Below, piece by piece: positions 49,318-60,390 of a stretch of 64,000 bases of DNA; within the stretch, counting starts at the first letter, position 1; every line of letters starts with the position of its first letter. The stretch lies in the NCBI GenBank assembly GCA_032718865.1, contig JALUTQ010000018.1, positions 682,001 through 746,000 of the forward strand. Reading direction: 5' to 3'. The DNA is from Tilletia caries (lineage: Eukaryota > Basidiomycota > Exobasidiomycetes > Tilletiales > Tilletiaceae). The position numbers and the translations under genes were made by a program. The notes beneath the pieces were generated by a model. It was given only the letters and a program-made list of their open reading frames with translations, was not told the origin of the DNA and did no database searches.

Positions 49318-52300
49318 ATGGCCTCGCAGGGACTGGCAGTGCCCGGCGGCAGAGAAGCACTCACTCGCGACTCATCCACCTCCTCCATGCCCATCGACCC
49401 ACCCGAGCACTCACCAAAGCACCACCACGACGACCCAGACAACCTCCCCCGTCCCGTCCGCCAGCCCACCTTCGGAGACCCAAGCCTCCCCGAACTCGGC
49501 ACGGAACAGGACGAAAAGACAGAACTACAGAACAAGTTCGAACGCGAGCAGGAGCGCACCTCCCAACAAGCACCTCGCATCCCACAGGGCTCCTCCGCAA
49601 TGCAGTCCGGATACTCCTCCGCCACCATGAGCACCGACTCAGACGTCTCCTTCGACTGGGACGACACCGACTCCGCACTCAGCGACGACAACGACTCCGA
49701 CGTCCCCACCTCCAAACAGCTCGCTGCCACCGGCGGACTCGGCGGTGGGCGCAAGAAGAACATCCGCGCACGCAGAGGTCGCGCCGTCTATCTTTCCTGC
49801 ATGCAGCTCGCCAGGCCCGTCCGTTTCGCCCTCCTCGGCTTCCTCGGCACCGCAATCGCGCTCGTACCCTTCATCGTCGCCATCACCGCCTTCAAGTCAA
49901 ACCCGGCCTATGGACAGATCGCCATGTGGTCCGTGTGGATCGCCATCATCTACTCCGCCTCCTGCGCCACCTTTCTCGTCCTTGATTTCGTACCCTCCCT
50001 TATCATGCGGCTCGCCATTGCTGTCTATGGACGCGCACCCGAGGTATTCAAGACACAGGTCGAACTCCTCACTGCGACCCTCTTCTACCTCAAACTCGTC
50101 CTCTGCGTCGCTTGGGCATGGATCTCCCTCGGCGGCACCCTCGCACTGGCCTTCTCCCACCAGCCACGACCGAGCTACTTCGTCTGGGTAAACCGCACCA
50201 TCGCCTCCCTCTTCGGCACCGCACTCATCCTCTTCTTCGAGAAGATCCTCCTCCAGATCGTAGCCATCACCTTCCACAAGACCGCACACAAGGACCGTCT
50301 GCAGAAGAATCTCATCGCTCTCAAGGCTCTCGACCGTCTGCACGAATCCAAATATATCGTCCAGGAACGATCACGTAGGGATCGCCAGTCGGGTACATGG
50401 GGAGGCCCATCCGGATCACGCTCGGGAACTCCTCTCTGGGGGAAGACCTTCGCCTTCGGTTCCAGTCGACCCCCGAGTCCAGGCGCAAATGTCGCTCTCG
50501 GCGCTACCAACACACAACACTCCTCCCGCAAACCTTCCCGCGACGGTCTTGGCGAGTACTTCAGTCCCAAACCCGAGCACACCTCTACAGACGCCTCCCC
50601 CTCCGCTCCCGGCGAGAACACCATCACCTACCCGCCTACGACACTGCAGGCCGAGCAGAATGAGCATCACCACCACCACCACCACCACCGACCCCATATC
50701 GTCCATCACCACAAGAAGAAGAGTAGTGTCGGCGAACCCCATCAGCACGGCCACTCCCGATCCCGCTCCCACCCGCTCCAGAACGAAACCACCTTCTCGC
50801 CACCCGTCGAAAACGAGTCCGAGAAGACTCAGGAGCAGCAGCCCTCGCTGGCCACCGCAGGCCACAAGGAGCGCAAAGCCGCCCGCCGCGCGAAGATCAC
50901 GCAGCAAGTGCAGGAAGTCATCTCCATGGCCACGATGAAGGACTCCAAGCTGTACGCCCGCAGTCGACGTCTAGGCTCCCAACAATCCGCGCGGAAACTC
51001 GCCAAGAAGCTGTTCAACAACCTGAACGCGGCCTCTTCGCATTCCTACGGTGGGAGCACGTTTGGGTTCGGAGCGGAGAAGAGGACTTTTTTGACGGCGG
51101 ACGACTTTGTTCCTTATTTCAAGACGGAGGCCGAGGCGCGCGAGGCCTTCGTCCTCTTTGACGCCGATGGGAACGGGGACCTCTCCAAGCGGGAGATGCG
51201 GGAGGCCGTGCAGCGGATCTACAAAGAACGACGGACGCTCTCCGTCGCGCTCAAGGACTCGAGCTCGGCGTTGGGCAAGCTGGATCTGGTGCTGCAGTGC
51301 ATTGGGTTTGCTGTTGTTGTCTTTGTCTGGTTGTTGGTTTTTAATAAGGATCAGACGATTCAGAATTTGGTGCCGGCGAGTACGTTTATTTTGGGGTTTT
51401 CGTTCGTGTTTTCGAATAGTGCGAAGACGGTTTTTGAGTCGATGGTGTTTATCTTTGTGGTATGTTGTCTTTCCTTTCCTTTCCCTGTTCGCTGCCTGGG
51501 ACTCTTTGGCTGACCTTCTCCCTCTCTCTCTCTCTTTTCTGTGCGTCGCGTTTAGACACACCCGTACGACGTCGGGGATCTGGTCTGCATCGACGATACC
51601 TGGATGTTCGTCAAGTGAGTATTTCCCTCCTCCGAACCCCCTTCCACTTCTTCCACAAAGCCAAAGCATCCACTAACCTCTCTCACTATTTAAACAGAGA
51701 ATTCGGCTTCATCTCCACGGTCTTCCGCACAACAACAAACCAAGAAGTCGTCGCGCCCAACGCCCTCCTCTCCTCGTCCAAGTATATCCACAACGCCCGG
51801 CGGAGCGGGACCCAGTGGGAGACCGTTGATGTGCAGTGCGGCTTTGAGACGGGCTTGGCTGTCATTGATGAGTTTAGGAGACGGTTGAGGGCGTGGGTTC
51901 GGGAGAACGATCGGGAGTGGAGTGGCGGGTTGGATGTTAACTATGCGGCGTTGGAGGATATGAATAGTGTTACTCTTACCATCGCCTTCGAGCACAAGGT
52001 ATGTCTCTCTTAACCCCCCCATCCTCCCTCTCCTTCTCTCTCCCTTTTTGCTGAACTCGTAAATTCTCACACCACCACCAGGGCAACTGGCAAGACTGGG
52101 GCACGCGCTGGTCGCGCCGTACCAAACTCATGCGGCAGATCAAGACCGTCGCTGAAGAACTCGAGATGCCGGCGGTGGTGGAGCGGGTGCATGGGATTGC
52201 GCGGCCGCGGCGGGGTGTGAATCCTTCGCAGGGGGGGGCGTCGCCGTTGATGCCCTCGCCTGCTAGTGGTGGTGGATTGGGGAGGGGGGTGACGCCGTTG

Positions 52301-52342
52301 AATATCCCGAATGCTCCTTCGGGGCGGATTCCGTTCTTTTGA
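49318..52342 (+). CDS. EF-hand mechanosensitive channel, MscS family (Msy1/Msy2-like), paralogue 2
   Basis: Four exons (49318-51459, 51556-51614, 51698-51998, 52082-52342) join in phase to 920 aa. The acidic disordered N-terminus is followed by four membrane helices (VRFALLGFLGTAIALVPFIV; WIAIIYSASCATFLVLDFVP; TATLFYLKLVLCVAWAWI; TIASLFGTALILFFEKILL). A cytosolic loop with a His8 run follows, then an EF-hand loop DADGNGDLSKRE (about 613-624), a further helix (CIGFAVVVFVWLLVFNK) and the MscS core (FILGFSFVFSNSAKTVFESM, THPYDVGDLVCID, ISTVFRTTTNQEVVAPNALL). The end NWQDWGTRWSRRTK matches paralogue 1. The protein is predicted to act as a membrane-tension-gated, calcium-modulated channel in the ER or cell periphery. 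Confidence 0.93.
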
Positions 52343-53770
52343 AAAGGGGGCGTCTCCTTATCTGGCTGGGCGGGCTCCCCACGTTGGTGGGCTTCCTTGA
52401 TGGAAGTCCATCGAATCCGTCCATCATTCTCCGACGAGGATTTCTTTCACCAGGACCTCCCTTCCGGATCGGATTTCTCTCTCTCTCTCTCATACACATC
52501 ATATTACTCAATCATGGACCTTCGTTTACATCTATCAACCAATCAATCCCAGTGTATCCTCAGCAGATCCCAAATCTCAAAACTTCCAAGTCGATTTCAA
52601 CTGTTTGTTTCGTCCTGTTGCTCTTGCTGTGTTTTCGTCTGTCTGCTGTGGAAAAGAGAGAACCTTCGAAAAGCTGATGGACCTGACTGACCCCACCTTG
52701 CACCCCCCCTTCGAAACACCTCGCACGACGGAAGCACCCAAGTATGAGATACAACCATCATCAAAAGCGACTGGAATATGTTCTCCTATTTTTTTAGTAC
52801 CTCCAGGACGAACTTAGAACCTCCGCGCTGTCGTCCCTGAAATTAACCGGGATGGTGGGCATGGTTGGACAAGTAGGGGTAGGAATTAGGGTCGGATTAG
52901 GGATGAGAGTTAGGGTCGAGATTGAGTCCGACCCAACTGTCCGATTCCCACATAACGATAGCGGCGGAAAGTTGGATGGGTGGGTTCAGAAAAATGTACC
53001 GGGGGCGGATGAAGCTGCTTTGTGCCGGGGTTGTGCTGTGTGGATGGTGTGTTGGGGCGGGTCAAGGCTCTGGAGGGCATCTGCCAGCGAGCGACTTTGA
53101 CCCCCACATCCACCTTACACCATATCCCACGATGTACACATCCACCAGGCAATACAACATGGACTCAAACCGGCCTTGCTCTCTCCCTACCATTTTTCTG
53201 CTCCTCTGGAATGTGTTTTTGATAACTTCACTCCTGAGTGCGCAAGTTTTGGACGGGGAAGGTCCAGTCCCGAAGTGAGTCCCGAAGTTGAAGGAGATAT
53301 CTAGGGTTGAATTGTAGGGTTCACGTCGAACTCGGACAACCTCGAGTTTCCATATAACGATGCGAGCAGAAAATGACTTGGGAAGCCTCAGAATAATCAC
53401 CAAAGGCGGCAACAGGTCGTTTCGTGAGTTCAGGGGCATTCTGTGGTGTGCTGTTCGCGGTGGCGATGTCTGGTAAGGATTCACCGTTTTGGGAGCTTGG
53501 CCGTCGCGTCGCGTCGCGCCAGGCTCCCAACGTGGTCACGTGTTGCGGTGCAAAATGTCCAGTCACCCCTCAAGCCTCACCTTGGGCGCTCTCCTTGCGT
53601 AAAGCCAGCTGCTTCCCCCCTCGGCCCCTTCTCACACCGAATCGTCTGTACGCTCGCCTCGGGACTTGGCTGCGGACAGCACGCAGCAGGACATCTACTT
53701 GGACTGCAGGCTCCATTGCGCTTCTCATCGAGCTACCTTCACCAACACAAAGGCTGGAGCAAGGAACGGC
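52343..53770. other. Intergenic region with TTAGGG-like motifs
   Basis: A 1.43-kb gap. A short G-rich block at about 52872-52915 has three TTAGGG hexamers (52886, 52897, 52910) plus TAGGGG variants. CG-rich GTCGCGTCGCG repeats lie near 53503-53518, about 250 bp before the next start. No gene is convincing. Confidence 0.45.
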
Positions 53771-56700
53771 ATGTCATCGCCATCACCATCATCACAGGCC
53801 AAAGCCCCGCCGGCTCGGGATGAGGAGGAGGAGCGCCGGATCAAAGTCCAGAATTGGATCCAGAATGCTAGCGACGACGAAGATGAGGAGGACGAGTCTG
53901 ACGAAGAAGACTACACCGAGACTAGCCGGTCGGATTCTGATGACGACGACGAGGAGGATGACGAGGAGGAGGAGGAGGACGATGACGAGGATGCTGATGA
54001 GGGGGGAGAGGATGTGGTTCAAGCTGGAGCTGCGGTAGAAGGACAAGAAGGGACAACACCACTCCCACAGCAGCAGGCTCAAGCGGAAGGCGCAGGCAGC
54101 AGCTCCCACGGACTCCGACATGCCGCTGCTGCCGAAGACGACAACGAAGGCAACGACGACGACGAGGACGATGATGATGATGATGACGACGACGAAGATG
54201 CGGAAGAAGGAGACGAAGATGAGGAGGACGACGAAGATGAGGACGAAGACGAAGTGCTCGATGATGCCGTCGACGAGACACCCAACACCGACGACGCAGA
54301 AGACTTCTTCCGCCAACTCCTCGACTTCTCTTCCTTCGACGCCCTCATGGCCGGGCCTGGAAGCGCATCGACATCGGCCCAAGGGGCGAGCCTGCTCTCT
54401 TCTGTGCCTACGATGGCTTCGGATTCTGCTTATGCTGGGACCGGCGCATCGGCGGGGACGGGGATGGCGGATCAGATTCAGAATCAGAATGCGAATCTGA
54501 ATACGACGGACAGCTTGCCGACCGATTGGAGCTTCCTCTTGGAGACATCTGCTCAGCAGCATCAGCTTCAGCATCAGCAACAAGATCAACATGAGCAGCA
54601 GCAGCAGCAGCAGGTCGCCAGCACGTCGACGTCTCACTATCCATCTCAGGGTCAGAATGGGCTACTGGCTCCACATCAAGCGCAAGGGCAAGGACAGGCG
54701 CCGTACTTCTCCGCTTTCAGCCCTGCCACGAACGCGGCAATGGGGATGCCTCCCACCTCGATCCCAACATACGCCTCCTCCACCGCCGCCGCCGCCGCCC
54801 CGAGCCCTGCTCCCGCCTTCGCACAGACATCCGGCTTGGCGGGGCCGGCTGAAGATCCAAACGCAGCGGCACAACGAGCACAGATGAACGATGCGTTCTA
54901 CAAGTATGCCATTCAGGTGCTTACGCATATCCTCGGTACGGGTACGGATGTGAGCTTTGATTTCAGCCAACAGCAGCAGTTGTTACAGCCACAGCAGCAG
55001 AATGGCCAGCAATCGTACTTTGGCACTCAGGAACTGTCGTCGCAACAGCAGCATCAGCAGGGGCAGGGGCAAGGAGCGACACCGATGTCCACTGCTGTCC
55101 AGGCTTCTACGCTCACTCCGAGCGCGTCCACTTCTACGCAGGCGAAGGACAAAGTGACACTGCCAGTCAAGCCATCGACTACTCTGGTTTCGAGTCGGAC
55201 TCATGATTCTGAATCGCACATGTCAGCGGGGACACAGGGCAATCAGCAATCGCAATCATCGTCCAGTGGTGTATCCAGCATGCAGGTGAGCAAAAGGGAA
55301 CATGATCCGTGGACTCTCGGTCCTCAATGTCCTCTGAACCTTCTTCCACTGCCTCGTTTTCATAGCCAATAATCGCAGCGATCATTGCTCGGTTGACGGG
55401 ATCGACGGTCAAGGAGCCTGTAGGCGAAGAACAGATGGTCGCGCTTTTGCAAAGTCTGATGGATCAAGTTTCTACGGCGCCGAGTGGGCCGACGACCAGT
55501 TCGAATGGGAACAATCATCCGACTACCTCCTCCTCGTCTTCGACCTCGTTGATGCCGCCAAAGCCTGCGGCATCGGAGCTGATATCTCAATCACCTGCGC
55601 GTCCGTCTCGGGCTGCGCAAGCGCAAGCACGAGTTCAATCGCCTGCGAGATCTTCGCCTCAGACGCCCCGCGGGACACGAGTCTCGGCTCGCATCGTGGC
55701 CTCACCTGCACCTGCTCTAGTTGCTGATATCAACATAGGGAAGGACAAAACAGTCGAACCGGAGGAAGAAAAAGAAGAAGAGGAGGAGGATGACGATGAT
55801 GACGACGAGGATGATCCCGACTTTGACCCGTTCGGACCTGATCCGGCAGAAACGCCTGCCGCTGCGACCACCAGTGCTGCCGAGACGGAGAACGACGAAC
55901 GAGACGAGCTCGAAGAAGAACATGATAAGGAGGAGGACGACAACGATGACGATGGCTCAGCTGCGGCGAGCGGCCGCGAGCAGAGTACTTCGCCTTCCAA
56001 ATCACGGCGGTCACGCAAAGACACTGAAGCGGAGGGATCGAAGAAGGGGACGGCGACCGCTCTGAAGGAAACGACTCCGTCTGTGAGCCGGGTTCGGTCC
56101 ACTTCTCCGTCAGGCGCGGCTCCCGTGGCGGGGCTGGAAGGGGCACGCTTGTCGACGAGGGCACGAGCGCAGATGGCGATTCGCAATGCTGCCGCGTCGG
56201 GTTCGGGTTCGGGTTCGGCGTCGGGGTCGGGGTCTGGTCCTAGTCGGCAGGCAAAAGGGTTGAGCTTGCCCAGCGCGGCAACAGCCAGTCCGACGGCGCT
56301 GCGGACTCGAGGGATGGTCGAGTCCTCCCGAGAGACCACGGGTCGTTCAGGAAGCTCAGGGCCACTGCGGGAAACCAGCACATCGACTCAAATACCCAGC
56401 ACGGCCGCGGACGAAGATGTGTCCCCCGGGGCTGCCTCGTCTTCAAATGGGAAGCGCAAACTAACAGTTCGGAGATCGAAATACTCTGCTGCTGAACGGG
56501 AAGCACGGAAACGTGAACGTAATCGACTCTCGGCGCAACGATCGCGCGCACGGAAGAAGGAGGAGGCTGATCGGTTACGATCCAGGTTGGTGGCGGCGGG
56601 GATGAATCCGGACGATGGCGCACCGCCGGATCGGCCCTCGCAGGAAGCTGTGCTTCGTGGAAGGAAAGGGGCTGCGACGACGAATCTTATACGTCGGGCT

Positions 56701-57612
56701 GGGACCTCAGGTTCTACTCCTGGTGCTTTGCCTGGGGAGGACGAAGATGAGGATGACGAGGAGAAGATGGACGATGGGGACGATGTGTCGGTCATCACTA
56801 TTGACGGGACGGACGCGGGCGATGAGGCAGCTGCGACGGTGTTGAGTCGGCTGAGCGCTGCGGGTACGGAGCGCAGTGCGGCCTGGTCAATACGAGACAA
56901 CGTCGAGACAAGGAAGAGGAAACGGGGCGAGACAGCAGGTGGAGATGCCGACGCTGCTCCTGCACCTGCTCCTGCCAAGGTGCCGAAGCGAAATGCCTCA
57001 CGGAGGATATCAAGCACAGCATCCGCACCGAGACTGTCCTCCGTCCCACTCTCGCTCGGCGCCGACATCCCCCGTCCCTCGACAACAGCCAACCCGGGCT
57101 TCAGCCTCCTCACAGCCTTCCCGGCTCCCCCGACCACCAACACAGAGGAGAAATGGTTCGTAATCGGGCACCCCCTCGAGCCGCCGCTCTCCATATCGGC
57201 CCTTGCAGGCCAGCCGCCGGAGGCGGCGACGCGGGAGATGCAGCTCCGGGCCTTGATGGCTGAGGTGCGTCGGTTGAAGGCTGCGAATGAGGAGATGGGG
57301 AGGGAGGTGGAGATGTTGAGGAGGGAGAATGGGGAGCTTAAGGGGGCTGGTGGTGGTTCGGTTCCTGTTTTGGCTTCTGTTGGGCGGGAGGCTGCTGGTA
57401 CTAGGACGTCCAATGTCGCTGGTAGGGGTCGGACGGGTGCGAGTGCGGCTACGGCTACGGCGGCGGCGGCGGCTGTGGCGGCATCGTCGATCTCGAGGAT
57501 TGCTGCTGGGGCGTCCCATGAGCTGTCACCGCCGCCGCCGCCACCGGGCCCAGATGCTGGCTCTGATACACGGCCGGCACAAAGCGCTAGTGCTGTCATT
57601 GCTCACGGATGA
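53771..57612 (+). CDS. Large acidic bZIP-like protein with basic region and leucine zipper far apart
   Basis: Two exons (53771-55285, 55366-57612) give 1253 aa. Start ATG at 53771 (MSSPSPSSQ). The N-terminal third is extremely Asp/Glu-rich. A Gln-rich region, a short ordered-looking segment (NDAFYKYAIQVLTHILGTGT) and, after the splice, IIAAIIARLTGSTVKEPVG with QMVALLQSLMDQV follow. A second acidic run comes before a canonical bZIP basic region RKRERNRLSAQRSRARKKEE (N-x7-R with Asn near residue 891). Only one heptad follows it; the frame then runs through disordered sequence before a five-heptad Leu zipper (residues about 1135-1163, d-positions L, L, M, L, L). The C-terminus is Ala/Gly/Pro-rich. 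It is probably a nuclear DNA-binding protein; target unknown. Confidence 0.65.
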
Positions 57613-57762
57613 AATGGGAAACACTTGATTGCTCATTTCTCGAAGAAGGAGGAGTCCCAGAGCATGGACGTGGGTAGACGAGAACGGTGCGGAGTGAGTT
57701 GCGGGAAAGGAATACCAGACGGAAAGGTCACGAAGGAAGGAGTACATACATATGCGTGCACG

Positions 57763-57816
57763 TATGGAACGCCGTTTGGGTCACCTTTGAAAATGAACTT
57801 TTTGAAATCGCAATCG
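57763..57816 (+). repeat. 54-bp inverted repeat, left arm
   Basis: Begins TATGGAACGCCG and ends AATCGCAATCG. It is an exact reverse complement of 59409-59462, by base-by-base reading. Confidence 0.95.
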
Positions 57817-58644
57817 CAAGCACGAAATGTTGGCAGAGCATGAGCTATGGAACTCCTCACCATCTTCCGCTTGATCTTCAATCACACTGCACACAACGTT
57901 CAGGTAATGACCCGACCCGGCTGAGAGTGGAGCCAGAGGTCCCAGCTTCCTGTTCCGCCGCGCCAGAGCTGCTCAAGTTGTCCTCTCGAGCTTCCAGAGC
58001 CGTTGCCGCGCGCCCGTGTTCCTTCCCTGCCTCTCGAGCTTCACAGCAGCTCAGCTCATTCTCCACCAAGTAAACATGGCATAGATCTTCGTTCATACAC
58101 ATTTGCATGTATCTGACTGAGCGCTGTGCTGATTCTCGCGGCCGCAGGGATTGCTTTGAAGGTTCGAGCTAGCACATTGAAGCTGAGCAAGCTGATTGTT
58201 CCTAATCCTTCAGGCCATCCTCACTCTTCAACTCCCGTCTACTCTCTCATTCATGATAACAGACACATGCGTGGAGCTCATAGACCACCCAATGCATACA
58301 GATAATGTTGCGCGCAGCTGCGCGAGGAAGAGGCACGTAGTATTGGCAGGAAATGCTTGGGAGGAAGCAGAAGAATGTAGGCCGATGTCTTCGACGGTCA
58401 AAGACCATGGCGAGACAGCCGAAGGGGATGCGCATGGCGCTGATGCAGGTGAGCGGACTTGTCGGCTCGCAGCTGCCTTTCTGTTGTGTAAAGTAGAGGG
58501 GTACAACGGCGCTCCGAGCCCGCCTGGTCAGAGTCGAGCATACATATGATGGGCGATGGCATGGCCATGGTAGCTGCTCCCCAATGAAAGGGCCACGTGG
58601 AAATATGAAATGCGCTTTAAACTGGCATTAACTTCATGAGGACG

Positions 58645-58671
58645 GATAAGATAAGATAACTTCACCACGTG
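58645..58671 (+). promoter_or_regulatory. Triple GATAA array adjoining a CACGTG E-box
   Basis: GATAAG, GATAAG and GATAAC overlap at 58645-58660, followed by CACGTG at 58666-58671. Another CACGTG lies at 58594-58599 beside CCAAT (58581). GATAA is the core for fungal GATA factors (nitrogen and iron regulators). The target transcript is unknown. Confidence 0.4.
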
Positions 58672-59408
58672 GTTTGCCGTTTGCCCCAGCACATGGGCTT
58701 CATGGCAGGAGCGGTGTATAAGGCAGCCCTTGGGAGCCGGATGTCCGTCGGGCTATCCTTATAGGAACGGATGGACAGCTATGAGCGTCTGCGACCGCAC
58801 CCGGTGTGCATCCACAGGGACGCCCAGCGGAGGAGGCTGAGGACGTCGAAGCTGTCTGCCCGGCTGAACAAAGGCGTGCCCGACGCGCAAACACGGGGAA
58901 CAACGTCGCCCGGAGATGCGCAGGCAGGCAGGTATGAGGGTCGATGATGTCTGTATACATCGAGGGAGAAACTCTGGAAGCTTGAATTATAAAGATGGAG
59001 GTATCGAAGACAGCAGAAAGGGGAAAATAGCTGCTTGAGGCAGATGGGAAGAAGATACGTTAGCCGGACTAGAAAGAATCATCAGAAATCAAAACGCAAA
59101 GACGAAAGCGTTAGGCTAGGCATAGCAGCAACAGCAGCAAGCGTGCAGAAAGACTCTTGGAGGCAACAGCGGGGGGGAAATTGGTCAGTAGCACTGGTCA
59201 TCAGAGGTCAGCCGCGAGCTCCTTTGTATCCGCCGAGTGGCTCTGGGAGGCGGCAAATGAGCGATCTTTCGCTCGGGATGAATGCAGTGGACCATTGAGC
59301 AGCGTTCGGAGCTGTCTGGCACTGGGTTGTGTAGAGTCGACTGGGGTGCGTGAAGGATGATGATAGTTGAGAGTCTGATTCTGGCACCTTGGTTACCTTT
59401 GTGTTTTA

Positions 59409-59462
59409 CGATTGCGATTTCAAAAAGTTCATTTTCAAAGGTGACCCAAACGGCGTTCCATA
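59409..59462 (-). repeat. 54-bp inverted repeat, right arm
   Basis: Begins CGATTGCGATTTC and ends GGCGTTCCATA. It is the exact reverse complement of 57763-57816, 1.59 kb away. Confidence 0.95.
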
Positions 59463-59486
59463 TTCAATATTCACGCTCGATGCTGA

Positions 59487-59533
59487 TTTTATTTTTTTAT
59501 TTTTTTATTTTTTTATTTTTTTGATTTTTTTTT
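59487..59533 (+). repeat. (TTTTTTAT)n AT-rich microsatellite
   Basis: Tandem 8-mers of T6-7 plus A, just outside the right arm of the inverted repeat. Confidence 0.85.
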
Positions 59534-60390
59534 GATTCATACGCTGACCTAGGCCGTGGGAGGCCTATGCAGGGAAGAGAGAAGATCAGGGAAGCGAACA
59601 GTACACACACTTGAAGATGGTTGATAGTAGCAGAGATCTGGATATCATGATGATATTGCAGAGTCAGAGTAAGAACGACATCAAGGTGAAAGGAGACCTG
59701 CGAGAAGGGGCGCGTGAAGGGGAGAGCAGCGGCCGAGACGGAGGGGAATCCGGGCAGCAAGAACGTAAGAGAAGCGAGGAGGTTGCAGGAAGGGGAAGCT
59801 GGAAGCGGGAGGCAGGAAGCCGGTGGTCGAGGAGGCGGGACGAGGCAAGTGTTCGGTTATGGAACGGCTGCGACCAGCGACGATCCGGGAGGGATGGACA
59901 GGGTGATGAAGGTCGTGGTGGTGACGATCGAGAGGCGGACGCAGGCAAGTCGTTGAAGTCAGGTCGGGGCTCCTGTAACGGAAGTGTTGATGATGGCAAC
60001 CGGGGGGCCAGGATGGAGGCGGATGGAGCGGGATGGACGTCGTGACAGTTGCGACAGGTGTGGAACTTGAGGGTCGCAGGTTACGGACGATGAGGATGGC
60101 TGGAAGGGAGAGGAAGAGATCATGATATGTAAACGATGTGTACGCGTACGGTACGACTGTCCGAGAGCACGAAAGAGGAAGGCAGATTGAGACTTACCCC
60201 GAGGCCATCATTGCGTCGCTAGGCTCCCGGCCACGGTCTGGCTGTGGCATCTGTCATGACGGGACGGCGAGCAGCGAGGCGGCTGGAAGCGAAAGAAAGT
60301 AGAAAGCGAAATCGTGATCAGCAACACTGGTGATCGACAAGAGAGTATGAGGAAGGGATAGGTGGATAGACTCATCTGGCTTGGTGGAAT

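Larger units (their letters stand above)
57613..60390. other. Gene-poor interval with inverted repeat, GATA cluster and AT-rich tract
   Basis: No protein gene is convincing across 2.8 kb. It holds the 54-bp inverted repeat pair, a GATAA/E-box group (58594-58671) with a TATAAG at about 58717, and a T-rich repeat (59487-59533). A minus-strand short frame overlapping the left repeat contains FKKFIFKGDPNGVPY; the right repeat encodes the same string on the plus strand, so the repeat could derive from coding DNA. The last 800 bp are purine-rich on the plus strand. Confidence 0.45.
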
